From Sycobia sp. Sy_11 (taxonomy: Eukaryota > Arthropoda > Insecta > Hymenoptera > Epichrysomallidae): a stretch of DNA of 64,000 nt. The DNA is taken from assembly GCA_018907035.1 (NCBI GenBank), contig JACCIC010000187.1, forward strand, positions 434,001 to 498,000. Reading direction: 5' to 3'. A program made the translations under genes and the position numbers. The notes under the pieces are model-generated. The model was given only the letters and a program-made list of their open reading frames with translations, made no database searches and was not told the origin of the DNA. Positions 12,430 to 24,748 of this stretch are shown here, piece by piece. How positions within the stretch are numbered: the first letter of the stretch is position 1; each line of letters opens with the position of its first letter.

Positions 12430-12612
12430 GAGCGCGCCCATCGCCCCTGCGCTTCGAACACCGCGGATCGCGCGGCCGGCGGCGACGGACTCGACGCGTC
12501 AACCTCGTAAACCTCCCATTATACGGCTCCGATCCGCTCGGCGGATGGACGAGCGCGGCCGCGGGCGCCGATCCCCCCCCCCCCGACTCCCGCCCCCACC
12601 CTCCTACTCACA

Positions 12613-12643
<31 letters not shown>

Positions 12644-12770
12644 CTCTCCTCACCCACTCGCTCGTCGTCGCGCGCGACCGGTCAGTTAACTTTTGGCCGG
12701 GGCCACCCTCTCGCGTCGCCCGTCGTCGCTCGCGCGCCGATCCAAAGTCTCCCCCGTACATGCGCGTCCC
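12430..12770. promoter_or_regulatory. GC-rich block with (CT)n and an initiator-like site
   Basis: A CpG-rich patch carries a C-run, (CT)n at 12613-12648 and GGTCAGTTAAC near 12680, which contains the insect initiator core TCAGT. GA/CT runs beside an initiator resemble GAGA-factor promoters, but no gene is seen to start here. Confidence 0.2.
12613..12648. repeat. (CT)n microsatellite
   Basis: CT run with one CC interruption inside the GC-rich block. Confidence 0.93.
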
Positions 12771-12957
12771 TCTTTCGTTATATCATATGTATTAAATATT
12801 ATATATCGATAAAAATTTAGAAATTACAGTCATTTGCCTGACGAGTTCAAAGTTTATTAATAAACGTGAAATTCTTATTAGGAGGAAGTCAAAGTCGAAT
12901 GGCTTTTGGGGACTAACGAGGGCACATTTATAGATATTAAAAGTGTATAATTTTTAA

Positions 12958-13170
12958 ATGTGTATAATTAATCTCAGAATTAGATTTTTTATCTTATATT
13001 GCCAGTATACAAGGCGCATGGGCGTGACAATGCAGAAATGTAACTGTTGTTGTAAGAAGCAGTCTTGCGCAGATCCGCGCCGATCGCAGCCCGCTGGCAG
13101 AGCGGCGCAGCGCTGTAACGGAAAGTTTATAGAGAAGGCCCAGATGGGAGGCTGTATTATATTATACATC

Positions 13171-13172
<2 letters not shown>
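12958..13172 (+). other. Small Cys-rich open frame before (GA)n
   Basis: A plus-strand frame with an internal start MGVTMQKCNCCCKKQSC contains six cysteines in a short span, then runs into (GA)n as an Arg/Glu repeat. The Cys cluster is unusual but there is no signal peptide and no family match that I recognise. Confidence 0.15.

Positions 13173-13206
<34 letters not shown>
13172..13206. repeat. (GA)n microsatellite
   Basis: Uninterrupted GA run. Confidence 0.95.
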
Positions 13207-13208
<2 letters not shown>

Positions 13209-13921
13209 CAGTCTGTCAGAGCCGGTCTAAAGTTTATTTCATTATATTTCACTTATTGTATTGCGCTGCATTTACGGGGCGTTTATTTCATCAATCGATT
13301 ACACACGTTGTATTTTTCGCATTTAAATAAAGCCCCATAACAATGAAGTATATACAACTTCCTGGTTTCTGTAACATCTATATTTTATAATCATTATTTT
13401 ATGCGTTATATTTTATAAATTTATAATTATAATCTTAACTTTAATGTAATTTCATAGGTTTATATATAGATTAGGAACCAGTCTGAGGTACAGATAATCT
13501 ATCATTTCGTTTGGGTTGATAATTGTATAAAAATATCATTTTAATATAATAACATCTATCAATTGTATTTTTCGTAAATAAATAACATATATTAATAAAT
13601 TTTATATATATAATTGATTTCGTCTCACATATACGCTTGATTAGCGCCATCTATCTATCTCGAGCTTTGTGATGAGAATTACGTACTCGCTTTCCGACAC
13701 CACACTGCACGTCGAATTTTGACATTCGATCGTGTATAGATATGTATATATACTGGATAAACGACGACGTGTAAGGCGACTGTAATATTCATAAAAATGG
13801 ACGCGCGACCCACGAGAGTAGCCAGAATACGAAAAAAGATAAAAAGTAAGCAAGAAATTAAAAAAAACGATTGCATTCGTTTCGCGAGTGCGGTGGTACC
13901 GCGAGAGCACGAGTATCGTGG

Positions 13922-13929
13922 AAGAGAGC

Positions 13930-13960
<31 letters not shown>
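13922..13960. repeat. (GA)n microsatellite, interrupted
   Basis: GA run broken by CG and AA near its 5' side. Confidence 0.92.
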
Positions 13961-14132
13961 GCGAGGAGAGGAAGTAAGAGGCAAGGAGTAAGAGAGAAAG
14001 AGCGTGAAGCAGGTGCGGGACTTCGGTGCGTGTCCCATGGGTTCTCCAGTATATATATGAACGTAGGAACGTGCATGCGGCGTCGATAAATTGGCGAAGC
14101 GTGCGCTTGGGCTGGATTTTTCTCCCTATCCA

Positions 14133-14171
14133 CTATATATATATATATATACACGCGCGCGCGTGCGCGTT
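14133..14171. repeat. (AT)n-(CG)n tract
   Basis: AT run, then ACAC, then an imperfect CG run. Confidence 0.9.
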
Positions 14172-15123
14172 AATATAGGCGCGCGCGTCCTGCTGCGCTC
14201 ACTCGCTGCACGCCAAGATTTTCATTCCACTCACTGTAAGATTTTTTTGCAGACACATGCATATCTCCCCTCTCCCTCCCTTCTTCCCTCTTTCTCTCTC
14301 TCTTTCTCGCCGGGGGTTCGAGCCAAGAACTACTGTATAACTACCTCCTCCGATAACTCCGATGCTCGTGGTTACGGATCGAAAGGATATGTTTGCGTGA
14401 TATAATGACACGTTAATAATCTCGGTAGTTTCTGAGGCATACCGGGGTGTATATCGATTGGTTTTAAATGCACCGTGCATTACATATAGATATATATATG
14501 TATAAAGTTTTTTAAATATAGTCTCAAGTACGGATACAGCTCAAATCAGTATTAAATAGTTTATGAATCTTGTTTGTTATTTGTTAAATTATACGTTAAA
14601 ATTATATTGTTAGATGTATATTATCTCAATTACCATTCGATGTGGAATGTGATGTTGATATAATAAATTCGACATCAATCGATCAATCCCACTGTTTCTC
14701 GCTCTCATTTTTTATTCAAGCTATAAAATATATCTGGCAGTTGGATTGTTGAAATGTTGCCCCAATAATATAGCCAAATCAACTTTAGAGAATAGCTGGA
14801 CAATTACATCATGTACCGCAATGCTTTAATTGGTATAATCCGCATCAATGCCTCTCTATTGTTTTTTTCAAGATTTTCACCGAGTATCAAATACTGAAAA
14901 TACTAATTCTTTAAATATCTAGAACTTTTTCCGTCGATATTCTGATTAATAAATCTCTGGCAAAATCGGGTAGGTCCGGCTTTCGTTTTTTTTTTTGAAA
15001 TTCCAATACAAAAATAAACTGTGAAATAAAATAGGCGAAATTACGAGAATGAGCCTTCGAATATGCGGAAACAAGCAATATTTAATCGGGTTTCGTCTAT
15101 TGCTTACTGTAATTTGTCGCGTT

Positions 15124-15384
15124 TTCTCTACAGATTGGCGATCAGTGGTGTGAAAGTAATTCGGAACATCTATCGCAGTATAATTGTTTTACCTGCTTGA
15201 AATTGGTTTGATGTTTAATCGTTCCTCGCGCAGATTGGCAAGGACAACCGTCAAATCAGTAAAACGAGCCGAATGCATTGGACTTATACATTACAATTTA
15301 TCTATTTGTTTAATTGATCGTTCAGAAATTTATATCATAAATATCATCAAGCGCCGGTTATACGTGATGCATTATTAGCAGCTA
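15124..15384 (+). other. Two exon-like segments following splice-acceptor-like sites
   Basis: Two pyrimidine-rich acceptor-like sites, TTTTCTCTACAG (ending 15132) and CGTTCCTCGCGCAG (ending 15234), are each followed by ATTGGC. After the first, two frames stay open for 21-25 codons; after the second, one frame reads IGKDNRQISKTSRMHW before stopping at an in-frame TGA. The likeness of the two junctions suggests a local duplication or a decayed exon pair. No donor closes either segment convincingly. Confidence 0.2.
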
Positions 15385-15531
15385 CTACCGGCTGTTCTTA
15401 CCATTGCAACTTCATGTCGTAAAAAAAAAAACTGGCAAAAAAACAAATCGGACCTAGCATTGGACAATTTTTGCACAAAGACCGCGGTCGAGAACAAAAT
15501 GTTTGTTAGGATAGAGGCGCTAACCACGTAG

Positions 15532-15930
15532 AAGCTGGGACGCGAGATTCAGTCGCGCCTCGGGTCGTCGGATTTGGGTAACACCGACGGCAAAGACGGG
15601 GGACAGTCTAAACCTGTCCGACGTACACGGCGCGAGGCGAAGACAATCATTGCAAGAGGCGCGCAGCTCTCGGACGATGCGCATGTAAACACACTTCTGA
15701 AGCGACGGACGTTGAATAGAGAGAATAACGGCTCTACTTCCCAACCGATACGGTTGGACGGTAGACCGTTGCGCGGCCGAGGCGCCACAGATGATTTAAC
15801 GCGATCCGTATTCATTTACAACAACGTGCTTGGTGCGTCGACGGTGAAACGAATTACCAGTGCAATCGCCGATCTGATAAATAGTTCGAAACGTAGGCAT
15901 CGGCGGCACAGCGGCAATTTCAGGAGGTGA
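15532..15930 (+). CDS. Open frame without methionine; internal/terminal exon or decayed gene
   Basis: A 132-codon frame from just after a TAG to a TGA contains no ATG, so it could only be an internal or last exon, or a fossil. The peptide is basic, with RRTRREAKTIIARG, a C-terminal amphipathic-looking STVKRITSAIADLINSS and an Arg/His-rich end RRHRRHSG. The composition differs from the AT-rich flanks, but two minus-strand frames are open over the same block, so openness alone is weak evidence. I do not recognise a family. Confidence 0.3.
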   Translation, partial: KLGREIQSRLGSSDLGNTDGKDGGQSKPVRRTRREAKTIIARGAQLSDDAHVNTLLKRRTLNRENNGSTSQPIRLDGRPLRGRGATDDLTRSVFIYNNVLGASTVKRITSAIADLINSSKRRHRRHSGNFRR

Positions 15931-15959
15931 TCGAACCAATCCTAATCGCCCACCTACTA

Positions 15960-16460
15960 AATATTTTCTACGTTGTCGGACTCGTTAATAAGGTGGCGTC
16001 ATTTACCTAGCTTTACCATGCTACTGCGGATAATTATTTGTTCCATCAAATAATTATAATTATTTAATCGTTATTTATTATTGAGCAGAGTATATTAGTG
16101 TAATTGTAATTTAAGTGCAGAATACACAGTAATAATACGTAATTCAGCAGAAGAAAAGCAGTTTTCTCGTTAGAAGGTCGCTCGTTACACTTATATATCT
16201 GAAATTTAAAACTAAAATTACAATATTATATTAGGTACTATAATAAATAAACGACCGTTTCACTAATTATTTTAAAAGTATAAAATTATCATGCCTGGTC
16301 CCATTGAGTCAACAAAAATTAGAGATAATTATGAAACTTCTCCTTGATCGAATTTTTTCAGTAATTTTTTTCTTTTGTGTAAATTGATGAACATTGTTAG
16401 TTCATTAGTCAATTGATTGAAATGCGTTATAGCTCTCGTATACCTATTTTTAACACGTAT

Positions 16461-16516
<56 letters not shown>

Positions 16517-17994
16517 TCTGGCTAAGTCTTTTTTTCAGTTATATAATACATTTCTAGAAATTCATGGAAATGAACAATTAATAATTCGTTAGTAAAAGTT
16601 TCTTTGGGATTCAAAGGATTTTTGTATCAATAATGAAAGTATTCTCATTAACTATTCTAAGTAAATTTGTTTGTAATTTTTGAAGTATCATTTTATAATT
16701 ATTATATGAACGCCCTCAAACTGGAAATTCATCTGAAAATTATATATATAGTGGATAATCATACGCGAGTTTTTTTTTTATTTTTGTTCAGCGCATTTAT
16801 TCGCTACGTGCAACCTTAACAGTTATCACGATTTAATGGAGGAATCGTTAAAAGATATTCCAGCAGATCAGTGGATGCATATACATATAGAAACATCTAT
16901 GTCATGTACTTTTTTGATTCTATTATTGCATTATTGCATAATATCTGTGAAGTTCTTTAGGTATTTCGTGTACCAGTTAAAGTGATCGACGAGTTCGACC
17001 CGGTAGTTGCGTGCAAAATTTTTTTGTGAACAGAGTGTTATAAAGTGATTGAGATTTTACATATATTGTATATTTAAAATCTGTAAAACATTCAAATATG
17101 TTTGGAAAAGTTATGTTCATATTGGTTCGATATCTAAAATGAAAGAATCAGGATCGATTTTACTAAATCTATATTTTCCTCATTTATTTAACGTATAATA
17201 TATTTCGTAATGGCAGTGATATGCAATTGATTTAAGTTTGAAAATAAAGAATTGGGTAAGAAAGAAATTTTTTGCAAAACTTCATTGAAATAGAAATTAA
17301 TGAACTCGGTAAGAGGGCTGCATCTGTAGATCTATTTCAGGTCTGCGTAAGAAATGATACTGCTTGTAATTCTTAGTCTTTTACGGTTCTGTATAAATAC
17401 TACTTGAATTCGTTTATTCTCCATTACGAATGAATGGAGAAATTTAACGAGAAAAGGTAATCATATATGCAACATAATGTGTACGAATATTTTATATGTG
17501 TATTTAATGTATATAAATGTAATTCTTGGTCACCCGATTGAGATGACGATATATGATATATACATATATTCATAGAATCATCAAGGTTTTTAATGACGAC
17601 CGTATAGTTTTACAATCGCTACTGATTATGATCATTCAAAAAATACGTAGATGAAAGGGAATATAAATATATATAGTAAATTGCGTATAATTCTGACTAA
17701 AGTGAAGTTTACATCGCATTCAAGAAAATGACTGACTATTTCGTCATCCCGATTCTATATACTTATACACATAAGATATATATATATGCATATAAAATAT
17801 ATGCATAGGAATTTCTATTGTTCGAACTCAAGAGCGCGGTCGCAAATCGATAAAACCACCTCCGTCATGCAATCAGCTATATAAAGTCCTTTTTTTAAAA
17901 AAGATATTTATATATTTATACGCATATAAAGTTATTAAATCGTATTTATGGCCGTCGGGGGACCGGCAATGGTCTATCCCTCCTCTTCGATAAT

Positions 17995-17998
<4 letters not shown>
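15960..17998. other. AT-rich stretch, possibly intronic
   Basis: No coding signal; contains the 51-bp (AT)n at 16463-16514. If the 24-kb gene is long, this may be its intron, but nothing here shows that. Confidence 0.45.
16463..16514. repeat. (AT)n microsatellite
   Basis: Among the longest pure AT tracts in the window, about 26 units. Confidence 0.97.
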
Positions 17999-18049
<51 letters not shown>

Positions 18050-18050
18050 T
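17999..18050. repeat. (AT)n microsatellite
   Basis: About 24 units ending in AGAT. Confidence 0.96.
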
Positions 18051-18294
18051 CCGCTCGACCATTTAATCGCGCGCGCACGTCGCGAAAAAAGCCATTATAT
18101 ACCGCGCGACTTCCGAACAAAGATAAATACAGGCTGCTCTCGTAGCCCCGGGAACCCCTGCGGCTCCTCCGCCGATCTATATACGTGCTTATACAGATAC
18201 GCGCACATGCACACAGGCGCGCGCGGGCGCGCGTGCTCCTCGGCTCTCCCAAGCCCTGGCCGAGGGCAAAATCAGATCGGAATCTTCCTCTATG

Positions 18295-18378
18295 TGGTGT
18301 GTGTGTGTGTGTGTGGTGGTGGTTGTGTGTGTGTGTTGTGTTTGTGTGGTGTGTGTGTGTGTGTGTGTGTGTTTGTGT
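18295..18378. repeat. Imperfect (GT)n microsatellite
   Basis: GT runs broken by GGTGGTGG and TTGTGTTTG, indicating an older tract. Confidence 0.93.
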
Positions 18379-18671
18379 GATAGCAGTACGCGTGCACCGG
18401 CTCGCCCGCCTATACGTATATGTGTTCTTGCAGCGCTTCTGCATGGCGCGTGTGTACGTATAAACGTGTACGTGTTTTCGTGTATATGGCTATAGATACA
18501 TAATGCACGGGCGAAGAGGGCTTACAATGCGCCGCAAGGTGGAGTGGAGAGAGGGAGGGGTAGCGAAAGGAGGCGATCGAGAGAGGCCTCAATGGTCAAG
18601 AGTCGGGAGTGAAGGATGCGGGGGGGGGAGAAAGCTAAGGGATTTGGAGCTGCATTGCACACGTGTGCACA

Positions 18672-18725
18672 GTATATTATATATATATTATAGATATATA
18701 TATATATATTATAATATATATAAAG
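18672..18725. repeat. Interrupted (AT)n tract
   Basis: AT runs broken by TTAT and AGAT. Confidence 0.9.
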
Positions 18726-18730
18726 TACAT

Positions 18731-20195
18731 CTCGATACAGCATGCAATATGAAAAGCCGCGATCCGGGGACTCGGCGCTCGGCCCGTGCCGGCGCGGCGC
18801 ATTGAAAATATCGAAATCCGATAACGGGCCTATATATCTATAGGCACAATGGCCCGAATGATTTTCTACGCTGCCCCCTTCTGCCCCGTCCGTCCCGCTC
18901 CTACATCTCTTCCCGACCGCTCCCGCTGTCGCGCTCCTGTCCCACAGGGCGCGAGGACGCGCGCGCCCGTGATAATTCATCGGGGGGTGGGAGGGGGGGA
19001 GACCGCGACGACGTTAGTTTTGTTTCTATTTAACAAAACGCAAAGAGAAGAAAAGAAGTCGCAAATCGACAAAGTAGTCGACGGAAAAGGAAAAATACGT
19101 TATCCGCACGTGATATATATATATGTATATACACGTACTCATACGTAGTTCGACGAACGCGGCCGGCAGGCGCGAACGGACGCGGACATATCGTTCGGTC
19201 CTCGTTATTGCGGTGCGCGGCGAGCCTATCTGCCGCCGATGCTGCAGGGTGGCGCGTCGAACCGACGCGTGTGATTCGAGCGAGTCATCGCCGCGGCGCG
19301 CAGGCCTCTCTCTCTCTCTGCCCGTGCCTCGGTTATTAATTTTGTTTTTATGCGCACGCGTGCGGGGTGGGCCATTGTCGATACAGATGCTCGAGAATAT
19401 TAACCCCGCAGCTGAGCCGCGAATAAGAGAAAAATTGTACACGTGTAAAGGTCGCTGAGCGGAACGAGCCGCTCGACGATCAGGCTGTAATGGAAGGATA
19501 AACATTCAAGGTCGTTGAAAGGCCCCGGTTCTCTATTATTTCGTTTTTTATCCTTTCCTTAAGTATACGGGAACTTTTGCTCGTAGCCCTCGGAGTACGG
19601 AGTGGCAAGGAATTTTACGCGAATGCGGCGCTATTCGCACTCTTGATTTAGCTTTCGTCGCTCGTACTTAGCGGTAGAAATGATTTCACGTCGGCGACCT
19701 TTTCTCAGTTTGACAAATGGACAAAATTTCTGAATTAAATTTTATTCGAAATTTGGACTCGTGCAGGTGGCGTCGAGTGTACAATATCCCTGCGTTGCTC
19801 AACAAAATTGCCTCAGCCGTTTCGCGTAACGACCGAGGTTCAATATTCCGCGGGATAATTAACTGTATATTTCTTTATAGTTATGCGATATAATACAAAA
19901 TATGCGAATGTGATATTTTATTATGTACATTGGATTAAATGGCAAATTCGATTCGGCCAGCGTTATCTATTTCACTTACATGCATGCACAATGTACTCAA
20001 CGTTATTCACTGATACGTTCATTAGGAGATTAGATTTTAAAAGATCATGTATTCGAATTAATTGAATGCCGCTCAGGCATTCGACCTGCCTAATTTTCTA
20101 CGCAAAATTATCTATCCTTTAAGAATCCAAGATAAGAATTGGGGATTTCCAATTACATAATAAACAAAAAAACTTGGAAGAACCTTTAAATAACC
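18731..20195. other. GC-rich then AT-rich non-coding stretch
   Basis: The 18.75-19.5 kb part is CpG-rich, with overlapping open frames on both strands and no clear start or splice support. The rest is AT-rich. Confidence 0.4.
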
Positions 20196-20330
20196 TGCAC
20201 GTTGACCCTTCGCGGTGAAAGTTATTATTGCAGCCAGATAACCCCCCTCCTTGTCCATTTGAACGTCTATTCTTATTTTTGACGTCTGCCCATCCAACGG
20301 AGATGATTCCGACGAGTCGATGATTTCCAT
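20196..20330 (-). CDS. Weak exon candidate
   Basis: After an acceptor-like ACATCCAG the minus strand reads MEIIDSSESSPLDGQTSK and on through IDVQMDKEGGYLAAIITF in one frame with balanced codons. It continues open to a TAA near 20112, with no strong donor (AG|GTTATT is the best). Its frame would need a phase-0 intron, so it cannot directly follow the phase-2 donor of the 24-kb exon. The second minus frame is also open. Confidence 0.2.
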
Positions 20331-20474
20331 CTGGATGTATCATTATAGCGCACGGAGAAATGGAATTACCGATGATTATATATTTGCTATAAATTTTGAA
20401 AGATTTCGAAACTGCTATCTGTCTCGTTGATCAATCGCTAAAGAAATACAACAGCAAATTGCACCTAACTGCAT

Positions 20475-20483
20475 ACACACGCG

Positions 20484-20517
<34 letters not shown>
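20475..20517. repeat. (AC)n-(GC)n-(AC)n microsatellite
   Basis: CG core flanked by AC runs. Confidence 0.94.
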
Positions 20518-20642
20518 TAAGAATAATACATTTTCCGGAGCTTATAGTTTGGTCAATGTTCGACAATGTTCCCCCAGCGAGCGTATATATACGAGAATGT
20601 GGCCTAATAAGATTAAACATTAAAGTCTAAAATATCGTCAAT

Positions 20643-20700
20643 GATGATCTTACGCGTTTGTTGCGCTGCTACTGCTGCTGCTTTTGCTGCCGCCGTTGCA
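20643..20700. repeat. Imperfect GCT/GCA triplet run
   Basis: An alanine/glutamine-type triplet run (TGCTGCTACTGCTGCTGC and neighbours). On the minus strand an alanine-rich frame is open and abuts GC|GTAAGATC, a usable donor. On the plus strand a 23-codon ORF starting at two ATGs encodes a small hydrophobic Ala-rich peptide. Neither is convincing as a gene. Confidence 0.35.
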
Positions 20701-21061
20701 TCGGTTTTGTAAAGCTATATTATATATGCTAACCGGTTTCCCGGTGCGTCTCTTCCCCTTCCCCCTTTCCTCCTTCCCCCAAAAGAGATTTAAATTAAAA
20801 TTTGAAAATATACGATTAATTGAGATTCTAATAGAATCAAATGATCAATGGAGCCTCGTTAATTTAATCGGGATTGCAAGGCAATAGCCTATATATATCT
20901 ATGTACATACATATGTGTACGTTCATGTAAGCATACACGTATATGTATGTATATATGTATCTATGTGTATAGCTTCAATGGAAATTCATACTTTGGAATT
21001 TACGATCGGCGTGGAACGCGATTCATTGAACTAAAAAAAAACCCTGATCTTGCGCAGTATA

Positions 21062-21064
<3 letters not shown>

Positions 21065-21098
<34 letters not shown>
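21065..21098. repeat. (AT)n microsatellite
   Basis: Uninterrupted AT run. Confidence 0.95.
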
Positions 21099-21315
21099 GC
21101 ATGTGTATATGCGTCTGTGTGTATAATATTTATCAATTTCGCAAAGTCTTCGAGATTGCATTAATTTAATTTGAGATCGATTCGCGATCGCGCGGAAAAC
21201 CTCTGGCGCAGCTCACCCAATGAAAATATCCACGTTTCGATTTAGCTAATTTATACGTATATAAGCTTTATATATACACACATGTCCACATACACGGTAC
21301 GTTACGCTAATCCTC

Positions 21316-21319
<4 letters not shown>

Positions 21320-21360
<41 letters not shown>
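21320..21360. repeat. (AT)n-(AC)n microsatellite
   Basis: AT run ending in an AC run. Confidence 0.95.
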
Positions 21361-21543
21361 CGTACGATTATCGTTTGAAAATCGCAAGAACGGGGAACAC
21401 GTGTTTATTGCGGCGTCGATATCTCATTAATTGCATCTGGTTTATTATTGGCAGATTCGATATAAATGTATTTATGGATTCTACCATTACAGATAAACAT
21501 TTATTAATTATTGGAATGTTACAAAGATATTTCCGTTTGACGT

Positions 21544-21545
<2 letters not shown>

Positions 21546-21592
<47 letters not shown>
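21546..21592. repeat. (AT)n microsatellite
   Basis: Third AT tract within 530 bp. Confidence 0.96.
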
Positions 21593-21597
<5 letters not shown>

Positions 21598-24040
21598 TAT
21601 ATATTTCAATCGTCAAATACACGTTTTAATCAAAAATATAAAAATTACTGCTATAAACGTAAATGATTCCGAATAATATTTTCAATGTATGAAGGCAATG
21701 TAATGTGAAAAAATTAATCATATTCCGACGCAAAATACATTCATTCCAATGCTGGTGTGTGAATTGATTTATGCTCAACGTGAAACGTATGACGCCTCGT
21801 TTTAGTCGGGATCAGCTGTCGCAAAAGAGATAATAAGGAATTTCCAGAGCCATATTGCCATTTACTATTTCCTATACCTCCGTGCGTAAAGGTAGGATGT
21901 ACGCAACCTCATGAATTCGCAAAACGTGCTATTTGTAATGTATCTTATTATTACAAGTATTGTACGGAGTACAATATTTATAAACTGCATACGTGTAAAA
22001 AGCAATGTTGTTTTAGTAAAAATGATGCATAACTGACCTTATTCAATAATGATGATCGAAGTTCTATCGTATTAAAATTACGAAATACGTAAAATATCAA
22101 TATATATATATTAAATATATAGCAATATTCTTATATATCATACATACAGTCGAGTGTACTCTATAAGGGAAAGAATGAGTAGCAATTTTTTGTTCTTGAT
22201 CAGTGATACAAATTAGATATACTGGAAAGAGCGAAGGGGAGAAACTGGAGAACAAAAGGGTCTCTTAACATCGGGTTGCGCATATCTTTTTGCATTGCGA
22301 GCAATGGTTTATAATACGTCAATTACCGATGGATGTTCAGTTAAGCCTGAGCTCCAGTTGTGTGAACAATGGAAAAAAGTTCTGTTGCTTCCATTATCAT
22401 CCAGTATTATCATTATGTATGTCTATAATGGAGTGTATACATTTTTTGACAATAAATATGTAGTCTTACGTAGCTTATGCATATTTAAATATTAGCAGAA
22501 TTAGAGTATCGAATAATTGATAGCTATCTCACTAGATTTTGGTAATTTTAGAGAGAAACTATAGTAATAAAGGCTGTGAAAAACTTCGAAGAACAGATTG
22601 GCTACAAATAGTAAAAATTTATAACAGGTCTTTTTTCATATACATTATTATAAATAATACTAGGCAGTTATCTCATTTTCATAAAACTCTCCTACAAATT
22701 TCAATAAATTCTGTATGATTGCTCTGGTACAGTAGTAAAGTACTCAAGGTACAGGTAATGCGCGTGCGCGACTCTTGTAGATGCAAGAACGTACATCATT
22801 ATAAATCTGAGTGAAATTGATCTTGTAGTGTATGCGTGCATACGAGGTTAACGTATATGCATATCCTTTTACACGTTTACCGACTTATATTAACTTAACC
22901 CCAGGTGGCCTCCCTGCTTGCCCGTAAACGACAAAATTAGAGGTATAAATACATGTAATAAGTATTTACGAATATTTATAATAAAATTATAAAAACTTAT
23001 AATACTTTAAAACTAATAGAAACAAACGATGTTTGAAAATTATGTGGAATTCATTGAATGATTTTATCTGAATAAAAGTAGCAATTCTAGAAATAACAAT
23101 TTTTAATAAAATTTAGAGTATAAATTATAAATAAATATAATAAAATTCAGATTGTTTAAAATTTATTAAACTTTACTGTTAAATTGCAAGCCTTGTTGGC
23201 AAATTGCTTTACTTTGTAGTAAAAAATTAACGAAAGAGCTATTCTTTTCAAAATTTTATTCCGTGTAATGATCTCTTTCTCTCTCTCACATTTTCAAAAT
23301 ATAATAATATATCACATATAAATTCATATATTTTTCCGGTATGAATTGGGTATACCGTATGGTCAGGGAAAAGTCATTTATTCGTGCAAACCCCTACTTC
23401 TGACGCCGGGTTCATAAAAGAAAGAACGTAAAAAAGCTTTGAACGAATGTCCTGAAACGTACATATTTCACGTTACTGTCTATCGAATCCGGCCAAATTG
23501 ACGCAGATCAGCGAATTGTTTTCTGCCTATGACAATAAATTAATCGAATTTTCATTGTCAATAACACAGGCACTGTATTTGCGGATAAAGATTCGGAGAA
23601 ACTTTTTAGGCTTGAGTCGCTATTCTTTTAACAAACCCAGTGGTGAGAGTAGGGATTTTCATTTAAAAAAAGCCATCTAATTGGATATGAAATCTAATTT
23701 AATTAAAACAAAGTCGTACTATTTTGTTAACAAAAATCTTCCTCTCAATCTGGTCAAAATCCGTCACCTAAATGTCGCGGCATATCCTTGAGAGAATAAT
23801 CTGCACAGTACGGCCATAGTTTTCAGTACTAAGTAGATATATGAAATTAAGATTTTTTCAACTCTCCCCGACGAAAATTGCGTTCCCTACAGTTCTATAC
23901 AGCTCGACTGGAATCAAACATTCCGCATACGTACGCTACATATGTATCGAACAAACTCAGCTCTACATATATAATATATACATAAATATACGGATAATCC
24001 GTCAAATCCAAAGCAGCATAGACCAAAAGAACAACAAGAC

Positions 24041-24050
24041 GTATACTTAC
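24041..24050 (-). other. Splice donor after the 24-kb exon
   Basis: On the minus strand the intron opens GTAAGTATAC, matching the GTRAGT consensus at every position. Reading on without splicing gives GAG TAA, an immediate stop, so the open frame ends just where the donor begins. Confidence 0.85.
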
Positions 24051-24748
24051 TCGTCGCCGCCCCCGTCGCAGCCGGCCGCGCTCCTCAGAATCTCGTCGAG
24101 GGCGTCGCGCTCCGACGTCGGCCCCTGCTCGGCCGCCTCCCCGCCCTCCTCGTCCAGCGGCATGTCGACGACGACGCAGTCGCGCGACCTCGCCCCGCTC
24201 CTGCTCAGGAACTCGACGCACTTCTCGGCGGGGCTGGCCCGGGGCGTCGACAGGGCCGGGCAGGGCCGCTCGGGCCCCGTGCGCGCGCGCAGGAACGCGT
24301 CGAGGTAGTGCTCGCCCGTGGCCGGCAGCTCGTAGCCCGGCGGCTTCCAGGGGCTGCCGGTGCTGGCGGCGCTGCCCCTGCCGCCCCCGCCGTCGCTGCC
24401 GCTGTCCGCCGCGTTGCCGAGGGCGGAGGCCGGCAGCTCGTCGCTGGTCGTCACCGCGGGATTGGCAACGCCGCCCCCGCTGCCGCCGCCGCCGCCGCCG
24501 GCCGAGTACCTGCGGGAGTAGAGCCGGCGCAGGTAGGCCTCCTGGTGGCCGCGCGAGGCCCAGCAGCTCGGCTGCCACCAGCGCTTCGAGCCGAAGACGC
24601 CGGAGGTGCGGCGCTTGCGGGCGAGGCTCGAAATTATCGTGTCCATCGCCTTGCTACTGGGATTCTTCTTCCGAGGGTCCTGCGGCCCGGCGTCACTGCC
24701 GTTCTGCTCGTGCAGGGGCGGGGCCAGCGTCGGCTCCCCGACCGTCAT
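24051..24748 (-). CDS. 5' coding exon of an unidentified protein-coding gene
   Basis: The exon encodes 232 complete codons plus two bases (phase 2) and ends at the donor GA|GTAAGTATAC. I do not recognise the protein. The start chosen is the first in-frame ATG after an upstream in-frame TGA; it has A at -3. Residues 1-30 are polar and Pro-rich. A basic cluster (ARKRR, 43-47) is followed by an aromatic patch (KRWWQPSCW, 55-63), a basic/Tyr segment (YLRRLYSRRYS, 72-82), a glycine-rich linker (84-94), a second Gly/Ser linker (115-131), and a C-terminal acidic part with VVVDMPLDEEGGE (192-204). There is no signal peptide or membrane segment. The layout suggests an intracellular regulatory or scaffold N-terminus, but that is inference. 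The block is much more GC-rich than its surroundings. The remaining exons must lie at lower coordinates, in or beyond this window. Confidence 0.8.

Larger units (their letters stand above)
13207..15110. other. Non-coding stretch
   Basis: AT-rich apart from a GA-rich patch at 13.9-14.0 kb and a mixed AT/CG tract near 14.15 kb. A minus-strand ATG|GTAAGA-like donor at about 15.4 kb has only five codons upstream and is probably fortuitous. Confidence 0.45.
20890..24040. other. AT-rich stretch downstream of the 24-kb exon
   Basis: Must lie in the intron of the 24-kb gene immediately after its donor, and perhaps throughout. Contains three (AT)n tracts; no exon with matching phase (one base needed to complete the codon) was found by eye. 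Confidence 0.45.
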
